Shown: positions 1 to 10,109 of the stretch, piece after piece | Numbering within the stretch: position 1 is the first letter of the stretch | Layout: each line of letters begins with the position of its first letter | From: Flavivirga rizhaonensis | Lineage (GTDB): Bacteria; Bacteroidota; Bacteroidia; Flavobacteriales; Flavobacteriaceae | Direction of reading: 5' to 3' | Assembly: GCF_004791695.1 (NCBI RefSeq) | Contig: NZ_SRSO01000029.1 | Location: 1-59,665, forward strand | DNA: 59,665 nucleotides | Position numbers and translations under genes: made by a program | The notes under the pieces: model-generated | What the model was told of the DNA's origin: nothing | Databases searched by the model: none | The model's input: the letters and a program-made list of their open reading frames with translations, nothing else

Positions 1-2
1 AT

Positions 3-617
3 TACCAACGTATTTTCAATAGCCCCAAGGATACACTGGCACAACTTTTGGTATTCCATAAACTGGGATATAAAGATGCCATTGAGCCTAGATTGGATGC
101 CTTCGAAAACCAGTTTGGGAAGGATCATCCAGAGATTTATACCGTACGCAATACCTACAAAAATATCAGGGAGCATAAGAAGGTTAAGGTGATAGATGTT
201 GGAAGTACCGTAAAGGATTTTTCTTCCAAAAATTTAAACGGAAAAGAATTCAAACTTTCCAATGTTTTAAAAGAAAACAAATACGTATTGGTCGAATTTT
301 GGGCGAGCTGGTGCGGTCCCTGTAGAGCTGAAATACCGCACATGAAAAAAGCATATAAGCACTATAACAAAAAGGGTTTTGAAATAGTATCCTTTTCGCT
401 AGACCATGAAAGAGAAAGATGGGTCGGGGCCAGCGAAGAAGAAGCCCTTCCTTGGATTAATGTAGGCGACTTACAAGCCTATAAAAGCCCTGTGGTTAAA
501 ATGTATGGGGTACAGGGAATACCCAGAAATTTTTTGGTTGATAAATCAGGAACTATTATAGCCAAAGATTTACGACAAGAGAAATTGGACGAAAAACTGA
601 AAGAACTACTTAAATAA
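3..617 (+). CDS. TlpA-like thioredoxin-fold protein, 5' end outside the window
   Basis: The reading frame is open to the left edge of the window, so the protein is truncated at its N-terminus; the TTG at 48 is an internal Leu codon and need not be a start. The visible part is the C-terminal thioredoxin-like domain of the TlpA/ResA type. It has a canonical WCGPC redox motif (about 309-323), the GIP cis-proline motif about 65 residues later, and a typical C-terminal beta-strand and helix. By family it should be a periplasmic, membrane- or lipid-anchored thiol-disulfide oxidoreductase. The next gene starts 12 bp after the stop and encodes a paralogue, so the two are probably co-transcribed. Substrate unknown. 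Confidence 0.85.
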   Translation, partial: YQRIFNSPKDTLAQLLVFHKLGYKDAIEPRLDAFENQFGKDHPEIYTVRNTYKNIREHKKVKVIDVGSTVKDFSSKNLNGKEFKLSNVLKENKYVLVEFWASWCGPCRAEIPHMKKAYKHYNKKGFEIVSFSLDHERERWVGASEEEALPWINVGDLQAYKSPVVKMYGVQGIPRNFLVDKSGTIIAKDLRQEKLDEKLKELLK

Positions 618-629
618 CACAAAGACACT

Positions 630-2003
630 ATGAAAAAATTTATCTATCCACTGCTTATCATTTTAATAACCGTTAGCTGTAAGGAAGCTCCCGTAAAGGA
701 AAATAAAACTGTAGTCTTAAAAGGCTCCATAGCTAATTATGACCAAGACACATTATATATGAATAACGTGTCTTCGAAGTCCATGCTTTTTAAAGAGGAT
801 ATTCATACGATGACTTTACAAGATAAAACAAACTTTGAGTATCGTTTCGAGCTAGAGAAACCTACCTATTTTAGCATAGGAAGGACCTTTTTATATCTAT
901 CTCCTGGCGATAGTCTGGTCGCCAATTTAGATACCAGAGATAGAACCTATGCCTCATTTGCGGGTAAAGGAGCGCAGGCGAATAACTATTTAAGAAATGT
1001 AACGTATCCTAAAAGTGGTTCTTTTTGGTATGATAGAGATATATCCTCAAAAGTTGAGACGTATAAAGATATGCCGGAAGCCTTTAAGGTGTCGGTTAAG
1101 AAACGTACAGATGAACTTAATAGTTTAACCCATGTTTCAGAAACCTTTAAACGTTTGGAAACAGCACGTATCAAGTTTGATTATGTTAATACGTTGGGCA
1201 GTGGCGTGTTCTATTTATATTTTGGAAAAATGAGAAAAGAAGAAATGACCCAAGAGGAAATGAAGGAGAAAATGAAGGAGGCAGACCAATATTTTATTCC
1301 TTACAGAAAGCCCTTTCTAGACGATTTCAACAACACCGACTATTTGCAATTAGAAGTATTTCAATCGGTGCTCTCTGCATTGAGAAAGGAAGATTTTAGA
1401 ACGGATCATGAACTTCCCGAGCTGAATGATACCTTACAAGAGTATCTCACAACTAGCGATTTAACAAGTAAAATAAAGTTTGGTGGGTATTCAAATGAGT
1501 TGGGAGACGAATTAAAAGAAGGAGCGCAAAAGATAAAAAACAAAAATTATTCGGCTGTACTACAAAACATTCTAACCGAATATGCTACCCTAACAAGGGG
1601 AAATCCTGCATCAGATTTAACTTTCACAAAACTGGATGGCAATACCGTTAAATTGAGTGATTATAAAGGTAAAGTAATCGTTTTGGATTTATGGGCAACC
1701 TGGTGCGGACCTTGTATGAAAGAAAAACCCTTTTTCGAAGCCCTAGACAAGAAATATCATGGAAACGAAAGTGTCGCACTTATTTCACTGTCTATAGATA
1801 CCGAAAAAGTCTGGCGTGGTTATTTCGAAAAAAATGAAGTGAAAGGTGATCAACTACAAATAAACAGAAGCCAACTTACCGATTATAAAGTTTCTGGAAT
1901 ACCAAGGTTTTTTGTGATCGATAAAGAATTTAATGTCGTAGATGTATTCGCGCCTTTACCTTCTTCAGGAGATTTGGAAAAACTAATTAATCAATATATA
2001 TAA
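630..2003 (+). CDS. TlpA family thioredoxin-like lipoprotein
   Basis: 457 residues. The N-terminus (MKKFIYPLLIILITVSCKE) is a lipoprotein signal with the lipobox Cys at residue 17. Residues about 25-110 look like the beta-rich N-terminal domain (DUF4369-like) usual in Bacteroidetes TlpA proteins, followed by a charged helical middle. The thioredoxin domain occupies the last 140 residues with WCGPC at 358-362 and the cis-Pro motif GIPRF later. Expected in the periplasm, reducing or isomerising disulfides with electrons from a DsbD-type transporter; a dsbD gene lies 4.5 kb downstream. It sits between two paralogues with gaps of 12 and 19 bp, so the three form an operon. Family assignment is firm; the substrate is unknown. 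Confidence 0.88.
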   Translation: MKKFIYPLLIILITVSCKEAPVKENKTVVLKGSIANYDQDTLYMNNVSSKSMLFKEDIHTMTLQDKTNFEYRFELEKPTYFSIGRTFLYLSPGDSLVANLDTRDRTYASFAGKGAQANNYLRNVTYPKSGSFWYDRDISSKVETYKDMPEAFKVSVKKRTDELNSLTHVSETFKRLETARIKFDYVNTLGSGVFYLYFGKMRKEEMTQEEMKEKMKEADQYFIPYRKPFLDDFNNTDYLQLEVFQSVLSALRKEDFRTDHELPELNDTLQEYLTTSDLTSKIKFGGYSNELGDELKEGAQKIKNKNYSAVLQNILTEYATLTRGNPASDLTFTKLDGNTVKLSDYKGKVIVLDLWATWCGPCMKEKPFFEALDKKYHGNESVALISLSIDTEKVWRGYFEKNEVKGDQLQINRSQLTDYKVSGIPRFFVIDKEFNVVDVFAPLPSSGDLEKLINQYI

Positions 2004-2022
2004 CGTTAATAAAATAGTAAAG

Positions 2023-3399
2023 ATGAAGAAACATATAATAATTGTCATAACACTTTTAGTCCTTTGGTCTTGCAAAAAAGAAACACCAATAAACTATGTT
2101 ATTTTTTCAGGAAATATAAATAATACCAAGGGAGGAGAATTAATAATTAGATCCCTAAATGGCTTTACAAAAACAATCAATGTAAAAGAAACAGGTGTTT
2201 TTCAAGACACTTTGTTTATCGAGGAAGATGGATTATATGGTTTACGCTATGAGCGGATTAACTTTTTTCCATATTTATCCAAAGGGGCTAAGATTCAATT
2301 AAATATTGATGCAAAAGAACCCGCAAGTACATTAAACCTTACTGGAGACCATGCTGAACTGAATAACTATTTTGCATACAAATACTCAAAAGAATATGAA
2401 TTTGCGATGGATAGAGAAGGAAGTTATAATGTAGATGAAAGTACGTTTGAAATTAAAATAAATGATTTCCAAAAAGACCTAGAACAAAATTTAGAGGCCA
2501 TTAAAAATATTCCTGAAGACATTAAGGCTAAAGAAATACGTGCTATCAATTATTCTAGATTAGCTAAGAAAGGAAATTATGAAAGAATGTACGGCTATTT
2601 AAACAAAAATAAAGAGTTTAAAGCTTCTGATGCCTTTAAAAAAGAATTATCAGAAATGACTTTTGATAATAGCGAAGATTATTTATACTCTTCAGATTAC
2701 CAACGTATGGTGTCCGATAAAATTCAGCAAAAAACTTATAATTTCTATGAAAAAGATTCATTGCCTTACCCAGAAGCACAAAGCAAGGCCATTTCTGAGA
2801 TAAAAAATGAAGTTATTAAAAATGCAGAATTGTATAAAAATATTACAACGTTCTTAGCAATGTCTAAAGATAAAGATAAAGACTTCAATGATTTCTTAAA
2901 TGCATCTACTAATGAAAAACATAAAACTCGTATTAAAGAATTGTTTGAATCTTTAAAGGTATTGGATGCAGGACAACCTTCTCCTAAGTTTGAGAATTAC
3001 GAAAATTATGCAGGTGGGACTACCTCTTTAGATGATTTAAAAGGCAAATACGTTTATATAGATGTTTGGGCTACGTGGTGCGGACCTTGTAAATACGAAA
3101 TTCCATTTTTACAGAAAGTTGAAAAACAATATCATGACAAAAATATACATTTTGTGAGCCTTTCTGTTGACAAACAAAAGGATAAAGACAAATGGAAAAA
3201 AATGATTGCAGATAAAGCGTTAGGTGGTATTCAAATAATATCCGATAATGACTTTAATACGCCATTTGTAAGCGGTTACAAAATTATGGGGATCCCTAGA
3301 TTTATCCTTTTAGATCCAAAAGGTAATATTGTTCAAGCTAATGCGCCAAGACCTTCAGATGAAAAATTGGTTGAATTATTCAATGAATTAGGGATTTAA
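2023..3399 (+). CDS. TlpA family thioredoxin-like lipoprotein
   Basis: 458 residues, third in a row of TlpA-like proteins. The signal MKKHIIIVITLLVLWSCKK carries a lipobox Cys at residue 17. The N-terminal 110 residues are beta-rich (DUF4369-like), the middle (about 120-310) is rich in Lys, Glu and Asp and predicted helical, and the C-terminal thioredoxin domain has WCGPC at 352-356 and a GIPRF cis-Pro motif. It has the same architecture as the preceding gene but differs strongly in sequence, so it is an old duplication. Likely a periplasmic lipid-anchored thiol oxidoreductase. The 93 bp before the next gene contain no clear terminator, so read-through into the M16 peptidase gene is possible. 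Confidence 0.88.
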   Translation: MKKHIIIVITLLVLWSCKKETPINYVIFSGNINNTKGGELIIRSLNGFTKTINVKETGVFQDTLFIEEDGLYGLRYERINFFPYLSKGAKIQLNIDAKEPASTLNLTGDHAELNNYFAYKYSKEYEFAMDREGSYNVDESTFEIKINDFQKDLEQNLEAIKNIPEDIKAKEIRAINYSRLAKKGNYERMYGYLNKNKEFKASDAFKKELSEMTFDNSEDYLYSSDYQRMVSDKIQQKTYNFYEKDSLPYPEAQSKAISEIKNEVIKNAELYKNITTFLAMSKDKDKDFNDFLNASTNEKHKTRIKELFESLKVLDAGQPSPKFENYENYAGGTTSLDDLKGKYVYIDVWATWCGPCKYEIPFLQKVEKQYHDKNIHFVSLSVDKQKDKDKWKKMIADKALGGIQIISDNDFNTPFVSGYKIMGIPRFILLDPKGNIVQANAPRPSDEKLVELFNELGI

Positions 3400-3492
3400 T
3401 TTTTAATCGTTTAAAACTTTAACATTTTATTAATAGGGGAGAACCATAAAAAAAGACTCTTCATTATAAACACAAAAAACATAAAATCAAAA

Positions 3493-6309
3493 ATGATAAA
3501 AAAACCACAGTTTAACCCTATTTTATTTTTCCTTTTCATAGGAATCTCATCATTAAATTTTTATGCCCAAAATATAGACTTAAAATTACCAATAGATAAA
3601 AGTTTTAAAAAGGGTGTTTTAGAAAACGGTTTAACCTATTATCTAAAAAGTACCGATGTAACCAAAGATGTTGCCAGTTATTACATCATTCAAAATGTAG
3701 GTTCTGTTTTAGAGAATGATGACCAACAAGGTCTTGCACACTTTTTAGAGCACATGGCATTTAATGGTACCGAGAATTTTGAAGGCAAAGGTATTTTAAA
3801 TACCATGCAAAAACATGGTCTTGTTTTTGGAAGAGATATTAATGCATACACCTCTTTTGATGAAACCGTTTATAATATCAACAATATTCCCACCACACCA
3901 GAACTCATCGATACTGGACTTTTAATTTTAAAAGATTGGTCCAATTATCTATTGTTAACCGATGAAGAGATAGATGCAGAACGTGGTGTTATTAAGGAAG
4001 AATGGCGTACGCGACAAAGTGGAGGCATGCGAATTTTTCAAAAAAATATTGGCACCATGTTTAATCATTCAAAATATGCACAACGTATGCCCATTGGTTT
4101 AATGGAGGTTGTTGATAATTTTGAATACAAAGCGTTGCGCGATTTTTATCATGATTGGTACAGAACCGATTTGCAAGCCATTGCTATTGTTGGAGATATA
4201 AATGTTGATGAGATTGAAGCGAAGATAAAAAAAATATTCTCTACCATCCCAGCAGTAGAAAGCCCCAAAGAGCGTTTCGTAGTAACGATTCCCGAAAATG
4301 AAAAAATGCTATATTCTATGGCGATGGATGAGGAGGTTTCTACATCTAATATCTCTTTTGGAATTAGACACCCAAAGCCATTAAAAGAAGAAACCATTTC
4401 AAGTTTAAAAGAATCATTATTAAATAATATGATAACCAGTATGTTATCTTCAAGAATAAAAGAACTTTCGAGAAAGCCAGAAGCCACTTTTTTAAATGCT
4501 AGAATAAGTTATGGAGACCATTCTAGGTCAACAAAAGCATTGAATATGTCGATATATCCGAAACCAAATCAACAACATGCGGCATTTAAATCTGTTTTAA
4601 CAGAAGTGAACAGGGCGGTGAAGTTTGGTTTTGCTAAAGCAGAAATAGAAAGAACTATTACAGATTTTACTAGTTATTACGAAAATCAGATTAGTAAAAA
4701 AGATGATATGTCTCATGGACGTATCGTTCAATTAATACAAGCTGATTATTTAGAGAATGTAGCTATTATAGATGTTGAAAAGGAATTTGAGATTGCTAAA
4801 GCCATATTTAATACATTAAAAGCAGATGAAATTCATTTAGCACTTAAAAAATTATACACAGATAAAAATAGGTTTTTAACACTAACAGGAGTAAAAGGTA
4901 ATAATAATTTGACTAAAGAAGATGCATTAAATATAATTAATGACGTAGAAAATGATGCATCCTTAGAAGCTTATACAGATGAGTTTGGAGGCAAAACATT
5001 AATTTCTGGTATGACAATAAAAAATGGTGCGGTTACTTCAGAAGAAACCAATAAGGCTTTAGAATCGACAACGTTCACTTTAAGTAATGGTATAAAAGTA
5101 CATTACAAATATGCTAACAAAAATGCTAATGATGTAAAATTAAAAGCTTTGAGCAAGGGCGGTACATCCTTATTAAAAGATACCGATCTACCCTCAACAG
5201 CTATATTGACTAATGTTATTCAATATTCAGGGTTAGGAGATTATTCTGCTACAGATTTACCAAAAGTATTAGCAGGTAAAACGGCAAGTACTTCTATTGG
5301 TATTTCAGATTTATCAGAAAGTATCTCAGGGTCATCTGTAACAAAAGATACAGAAACGATGTTACAGATGGTATATCTTCGTTTTGTAAAACCCCGTTTC
5401 GATGAAAATGGATATAATGTCATCATGCAAAATGTAGAAAACTACAAAATAAGAAGAAAGGAGAATATTGCTGAGAAAATGAAGGATAGTATGACTATTA
5501 CTTTGTATGGGGCTAACAGTCCAAAGAAGCGCATATTTAATGATGCTTTTATTAAGGATATTTCTTTTGATAAAATAAAGGCTATCTACAATGATAGATT
5601 TGATAATGCTGCAGATTTCGAGTTTTTTATTGTAGGAGATATAGAAAAAGAGGCTTTAAAGCCTTTATTAGAAAGATACATAGCAAGTATACCTACAAAA
5701 GATACAAAAGAAATCTGGAAGGATAATTCTACGCCTTGGTTAAGTGGGAAAATAGATAAAGATATTTATCTAAAAATGGAAGATCCAAAAAGTTCTGTAA
5801 GGATTTCATATAAAAATGACTATAAATATAGTTTGAAAAATGCTTTAATAGCTCGTGCATTAGGAGATATACTGGATTTAAGGTATACCGAAACTTTAAG
5901 AGAGGAAGAAGGTGGAACATATGGAGCCAGTACGAATGCTAGTTTGTCTAAACGCCCATTACAAAAAGCATCTATCTCTGTTAATTTTGATTGTAACCCA
6001 GACAAGGTAGAAACCTTAATAGCTATAGTACACGAAGAAATAAATAAAATGGCAGAAGGACATATTCTTCAGTTAGATTTAGATAAAACATTAACAAACT
6101 ATTTAAAGGAAAGAAAGCAACAAAAAGATTATAATAGTTATGAAATGAGTTTGTTAACGCGTTATTATCGTGAAGGTTACAATATGAATGATTCAAAGAA
6201 TTTTGAAGACATTGTTAATAACATTACAACAAAGGATATTCAAAAATTTGCTAAGACGCTTTTAAAAGACGCAAAGTCTTATGAAATTGTATTCAAGCCT
6301 AAGGTTTAA
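3493..6309 (+). CDS. M16 family zinc metallopeptidase, secreted
   Basis: 938 residues with a signal peptide (hydrophobic to about residue 22, ending FYAQN). The inverted zinc motif HFLEH is at 83-87, with the third ligand expected in the segment ERGVIKEEW starting at about residue 163. Two M16 halves follow each other: an active N-terminal half and an inactive C-terminal half (from about 520) that keeps the RxxxGGTYG signature of such halves. The length fits the double-domain pitrilysin/PqqL-like family. It probably degrades peptides in the periplasm. The reading frame is ATG-initiated and followed by a strong hairpin at 6435. Position after the TlpA genes may reflect shared envelope quality control, but that is inference. 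Confidence 0.93.
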   Translation: MIKKPQFNPILFFLFIGISSLNFYAQNIDLKLPIDKSFKKGVLENGLTYYLKSTDVTKDVASYYIIQNVGSVLENDDQQGLAHFLEHMAFNGTENFEGKGILNTMQKHGLVFGRDINAYTSFDETVYNINNIPTTPELIDTGLLILKDWSNYLLLTDEEIDAERGVIKEEWRTRQSGGMRIFQKNIGTMFNHSKYAQRMPIGLMEVVDNFEYKALRDFYHDWYRTDLQAIAIVGDINVDEIEAKIKKIFSTIPAVESPKERFVVTIPENEKMLYSMAMDEEVSTSNISFGIRHPKPLKEETISSLKESLLNNMITSMLSSRIKELSRKPEATFLNARISYGDHSRSTKALNMSIYPKPNQQHAAFKSVLTEVNRAVKFGFAKAEIERTITDFTSYYENQISKKDDMSHGRIVQLIQADYLENVAIIDVEKEFEIAKAIFNTLKADEIHLALKKLYTDKNRFLTLTGVKGNNNLTKEDALNIINDVENDASLEAYTDEFGGKTLISGMTIKNGAVTSEETNKALESTTFTLSNGIKVHYKYANKNANDVKLKALSKGGTSLLKDTDLPSTAILTNVIQYSGLGDYSATDLPKVLAGKTASTSIGISDLSESISGSSVTKDTETMLQMVYLRFVKPRFDENGYNVIMQNVENYKIRRKENIAEKMKDSMTITLYGANSPKKRIFNDAFIKDISFDKIKAIYNDRFDNAADFEFFIVGDIEKEALKPLLERYIASIPTKDTKEIWKDNSTPWLSGKIDKDIYLKMEDPKSSVRISYKNDYKYSLKNALIARALGDILDLRYTETLREEEGGTYGASTNASLSKRPLQKASISVNFDCNPDKVETLIAIVHEEINKMAEGHILQLDLDKTLTNYLKERKQQKDYNSYEMSLLTRYYREGYNMNDSKNFEDIVNNITTKDIQKFAKTLLKDAKSYEIVFKPKV

Positions 6310-6434
6310 AGTATCAATTATAATAAATAAAATATAAAATTAAAATATAGCAACATCTTTCTTAATACTTTTGTTTTTGTGTTAATTATATTCGAGTTAG
6401 TCCGTTGAAATATAATAAGTGAAGAAAGATAACA

Positions 6435-6466
6435 AAAGGGTTATTTTTATAAATAACCCTTTTTAA
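6435..6466 (+). terminator. Rho-independent terminator after the M16 peptidase gene
   Basis: Perfect 12-bp inverted repeat, AAAGGGTTATTT (6435-6446) and AAATAACCCTTT (6451-6462), with a 4-nt loop and a T run continuing to 6464. It lies 125 bp after the M16 stop and 24 bp before dsbD. A -7-like element TACTTTTG at 6366-6373 lies upstream of the hairpin without a good -33 partner, so an attenuator in a dsbD leader is an alternative reading. Confidence 0.75.
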
Positions 6467-6486
6467 TAAATACATTAAGTGATATT

Positions 6487-8565
6487 ATGAAAAAACTTAT
6501 TCTACTGTTAGCCTTATTTTCTTTAGTTATAGGAAATTCTCAAGTTTTTGATCCAGTTAAGTGGTCAACCTCTGTAGAGAAAATATCTGATACCGAATAT
6601 AAGTTAATTTCTAAAGCAAGTATAGAACCAGGTTGGCACTTGTATTCTCAAGATGTGCCTGAAGGAGGGCCAATAGCTACAACCTTTACTTTTGATGAAG
6701 CGAATGGTGCTTTTAAGTCAATAGGCAACACCATTGAAGAAGAGGGGCATACTGTTAATGATCCTGTTTTTGAAATGAAGATTAAGTTTTTTGAGAATCA
6801 AGCTGCTTTTGAACAAAAAATAGAGGTTTTAGGTGATAAAAAAACAGTGAATGCTACTGTTGAATTTATGGTATGCGATGATACCAAGTGTTTACCGCCT
6901 AAAGAGGTTGATTTGGTTTTTAATTTACCAGCTTTAACCAAATCGGAACCAAAAGCAGTTGAAGAAAAACCTGTAATTACTGAAAAAGCTTCAGTTACAG
7001 AAGGGCATTCAGACACACCTTCTTCAGAATCAGAATTAGAAGGAGTAAAAATAGAGGAAAATGATAATGCAGCAGTTATTTCAGAAAAAACAGAAACAGA
7101 AAAACCTTCTTCAAATTCAGGGTCAAAGAAAGGACTTTGGACCATATTTTTTATTGCCTTTTTATCTGGTTTCGCAGCATTGTTGACACCATGTGTGTTT
7201 CCTATGATTCCAATGACGGTAAGTTTCTTTACCAAGCAAAGTAAAAATAAAGCAGCAGGGATTAGAAATGCTATTATTTATGGTGTTTCAATTATGGTTA
7301 TTTACGTATTGCTAGGAGTTATAGTTAGTTTAATTTTTGGCCCCGATGCACTTAACGCTTTATCAACCAATGTTTGGTTTAATATTGCTTTCTTCTTATT
7401 ACTAATAATATTTGCAGTATCCTTTTTAGGAGCTTTTGAAATTATGCTTCCGAATTCTTGGGCAAATAAAGTGGATAGTCAGGCAGATAGAGGAGGCTTA
7501 ATTGGTATTTTCTTTATGGCTTTAGCTTTAGCCATAGTGTCTTTTTCTTGTACTGGTCCCATAGTAGGAACATTACTAGTTGAAGCAGCGGCTGGAGGTA
7601 GCCAGGTAGGTCCAATTATAGGCATGTTAGGATTTTCACTTGCTATAGCATTACCCTTTGCATTGTTTGCAGCATTCCCAGGCTGGTTAAATTCATTACC
7701 AAAATCTGGAGGCTGGTTAAATACAGTAAAAGTCGTTTTAGGTTTTTTAGAGTTAGCTTTAGCATTTAAATTCTTGTCAAATGCCGATTTAGTATTACAA
7801 TTGCATTGGTTAGAACGTGAAGTATTTATTGCCATTTGGATTGCTATATTTGGAGCATTAGCCTTCTATCTTTTTGGGAAAATACAGTTACCGCATGACT
7901 CTCCTTTAACCCATGTTTCGGTTGGACGGTTATGTCTTGGTCTTTTAACACTCTCATTTACTATTTATATGATTCCAGGACTTTGGGGAGCACCTTTAAA
8001 CTTAATCAGTGCTTTCCCGCCACCACAACATTATAGTGAATCTCCATACGGCGTTGGGTTTAACAAAGTTGGTTCTGGTGGTTCTGCAAATAATCATATA
8101 GAGGTTCCAGAAGGCGCCCACCTAATGCCACCTCATAATATCTTAGCTTTTAATGATTATGATAAAGGTTTGGCATATGCTAAAAAAATAGGAAAACCAG
8201 TCATGATTGACTTTACAGGACATGCTTGTGTGAATTGTAGAAAAATGGAACAAAACGTTTGGGTAAAACCTAAGGTATTAGATATTCTTAAAAACGATGT
8301 GGTTCTTATTTCATTATATGTGGATGACAAACGCAAATTAAAAGCTAGTGAAGTTATTGATTCAAAACTACGACCAGGTAAAAAATTAAAGTATATAGGA
8401 CAGAAATGGAGTGAATTGCAAACCATTAAATATAAAACTAATTCTCAACCGTTTTATGTTCTTATGGATCATAATGAAGGCAATCTAATAGATCCAGTGG
8501 CGTATACACCAGATGTTGATGAATATTACACATGGTTAAAAGCGGGTGTTTCTAAGTTCAAATAA
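6487..8565 (+). CDS. dsbD: Thiol:disulfide interchange protein DsbD
   Basis: 692 residues; moves electrons from cytoplasmic thioredoxin across the inner membrane to periplasmic thiol oxidoreductases. All three modules are visible. After a signal peptide, an N-terminal immunoglobulin-like domain has a Cys pair (VCDDTKC, about 129 and 135). An acidic Ser/Glu/Lys-rich linker (about 160-215) leads into the polytopic membrane domain, with Cys in LLTPCVFP (about 235) and SFSCTGP (about 355). The C-terminal thioredoxin domain has CVNC at 581-584. Two TM segments beyond the usual eight seem possible around 430-500. The next gene starts 26 bp downstream. TlpA-like proteins encoded just upstream are plausible electron acceptors. 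Confidence 0.95.
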   Translation: MKKLILLLALFSLVIGNSQVFDPVKWSTSVEKISDTEYKLISKASIEPGWHLYSQDVPEGGPIATTFTFDEANGAFKSIGNTIEEEGHTVNDPVFEMKIKFFENQAAFEQKIEVLGDKKTVNATVEFMVCDDTKCLPPKEVDLVFNLPALTKSEPKAVEEKPVITEKASVTEGHSDTPSSESELEGVKIEENDNAAVISEKTETEKPSSNSGSKKGLWTIFFIAFLSGFAALLTPCVFPMIPMTVSFFTKQSKNKAAGIRNAIIYGVSIMVIYVLLGVIVSLIFGPDALNALSTNVWFNIAFFLLLIIFAVSFLGAFEIMLPNSWANKVDSQADRGGLIGIFFMALALAIVSFSCTGPIVGTLLVEAAAGGSQVGPIIGMLGFSLAIALPFALFAAFPGWLNSLPKSGGWLNTVKVVLGFLELALAFKFLSNADLVLQLHWLEREVFIAIWIAIFGALAFYLFGKIQLPHDSPLTHVSVGRLCLGLLTLSFTIYMIPGLWGAPLNLISAFPPPQHYSESPYGVGFNKVGSGGSANNHIEVPEGAHLMPPHNILAFNDYDKGLAYAKKIGKPVMIDFTGHACVNCRKMEQNVWVKPKVLDILKNDVVLISLYVDDKRKLKASEVIDSKLRPGKKLKYIGQKWSELQTIKYKTNSQPFYVLMDHNEGNLIDPVAYTPDVDEYYTWLKAGVSKFK

Positions 8566-8591
8566 AAATTTATAGATATTGGAATAAAATT

Positions 8592-10109
8592 ATGATAAAG
8601 ACTATAAAGAATAAATTAACTTCTAAGTCTAAAGATAAAGATTCAAGCCTAGAAGACTATTTTAAATACTTTCGGAATAATATAGTTGGTGTAAACGAAT
8701 CTTTTGAATCTCCTTATGGTAAGCAGAAAATTATTTATGCAGATTGGACAGCTAGTGGGAGACTATATAAGCCTATAGAACAAAAATTACTTAATCAAAT
8801 AGGTCCTTTTGTAGCTAATACACATACAGAAACATCTATAACTGGTTCTGCAATGACATTAGCTTATCATGATGCTAGAAATATCATTAAAAAGCATGTA
8901 AATGCTTCAAAAGAAGATGTGCTTATAACAGTTGGAACAGGCATGACAGGAGCCATTAATAAGTTTCAACGTATTTTAGGTTTAAAATTAAACGAGAACT
9001 TAAAAGAACATACGGTTGTTCCAGAGGCTTTAAGACCCATTATTTTTGTGTCTCATATGGAGCATCATTCTAATCAAACATCCTGGTTAGAAACGATTGC
9101 AAATGTTGAAGTGATCCCTTCGAATGAGGCGGGTTTACCATGTGTTAAAAGTTTAAAAAAGCTTATTACTAAGTATAAAGATTGTCCAATAAAAATAGCA
9201 GCTATTACTGGGTGTTCTAACGTAACAGGTATTAGAACCAATTACCATGAAGTCGCAAAAATTATGCATCAGAATAATGGCTTGTGTTTTGTGGATTTTG
9301 CATGTTCAGCCCCTTATGTAGATATTAATATGCATCCGGAAGATGAAGACATGTATTTAGATGCTATTACATTTTCTCCTCACAAATTCTTGGGGGGACC
9401 AGGTTCTTCAGGCGTATTAATTTTTAATAAAAAATTATATAAAAATTTAGTGCCAGACAATCCAGGAGGCGGTACGGTGTCTTACACCAATCCTTGGGGA
9501 GACCATGATTATATAGATGATATCGAAACTAGAGAAGACGGTGGAACACCAGGGTTTTTACAGGCTATAAAAATTGCACTATCCATTCAACTTAAAGAGA
9601 AAATGGGAGTGCAAAATATTCTGGATAGAGAACATGAGTTGAATGCTATCATTTTTGAAAAACTGAGAGCCATAGAAAATCTAACCATACTGGCGCCAGA
9701 GCATACAGATAGGCTAGGGGTGTTCTCTTTTTATATTGAAGACGCACATTTCAATTTAATTGTTAAACTATTAAATGACCGTTTTGGGGTACAAACCAGA
9801 GGAGGTTGCTCTTGCGCTGGAACTTATGGCCATTATTTATTAAATGTAGACGAGACAACATCTAAATCTATAGAACAAAAAATATTGGAAGGCTGTTTAA
9901 TAGAGCGTCCAGGTTGGGTAAGAATGTCTATTCATCCTACCATGACTAATGATGACATCCACTTTATTTGTGACGCTATTAAAGAGGTTGCTGAGCATTA
10001 TGAAGTTTGGGGAAAAGATTATGAGTACAACGCTATTAAAAATGAGTTTATTCATAAAGGAAATCATGATATTGAAAAAGAGATAACCAAAGATTGGTTT
10101 AATTTATAA
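8592..10109 (+). CDS. Class V aminotransferase-fold PLP enzyme (cysteine desulfurase-like)
   Basis: 505 residues. The fold type I PLP signature is clear: SPHKFLGGPGSSGVL with the Schiff-base Lys at residue 265, preceded by VDFACSAPYVDI, where the Asp contacts the pyridine nitrogen. A Cys-rich loop GGCSCAGTYGH (about residue 407) resembles the mobile loop of cysteine desulfurases but is placed differently from IscS/SufS. The length exceeds the 400-420 of SufS-like enzymes. No signal peptide: cytoplasmic. It follows dsbD by 26 bp and is probably co-transcribed. Family is certain, reaction is not: cysteine desulfurase, selenocysteine lyase-like or another beta-eliminating enzyme are all possible. 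Confidence 0.85.
   Translation: MIKTIKNKLTSKSKDKDSSLEDYFKYFRNNIVGVNESFESPYGKQKIIYADWTASGRLYKPIEQKLLNQIGPFVANTHTETSITGSAMTLAYHDARNIIKKHVNASKEDVLITVGTGMTGAINKFQRILGLKLNENLKEHTVVPEALRPIIFVSHMEHHSNQTSWLETIANVEVIPSNEAGLPCVKSLKKLITKYKDCPIKIAAITGCSNVTGIRTNYHEVAKIMHQNNGLCFVDFACSAPYVDINMHPEDEDMYLDAITFSPHKFLGGPGSSGVLIFNKKLYKNLVPDNPGGGTVSYTNPWGDHDYIDDIETREDGGTPGFLQAIKIALSIQLKEKMGVQNILDREHELNAIIFEKLRAIENLTILAPEHTDRLGVFSFYIEDAHFNLIVKLLNDRFGVQTRGGCSCAGTYGHYLLNVDETTSKSIEQKILEGCLIERPGWVRMSIHPTMTNDDIHFICDAIKEVAEHYEVWGKDYEYNAIKNEFIHKGNHDIEKEITKDWFNL

Noticed and set aside
8592..10109. SufS of an iron-sulfur assembly operon
   Set aside because: No suf or isc genes are adjacent and the length is about 90 residues above typical SufS, so only the fold-level name is kept.
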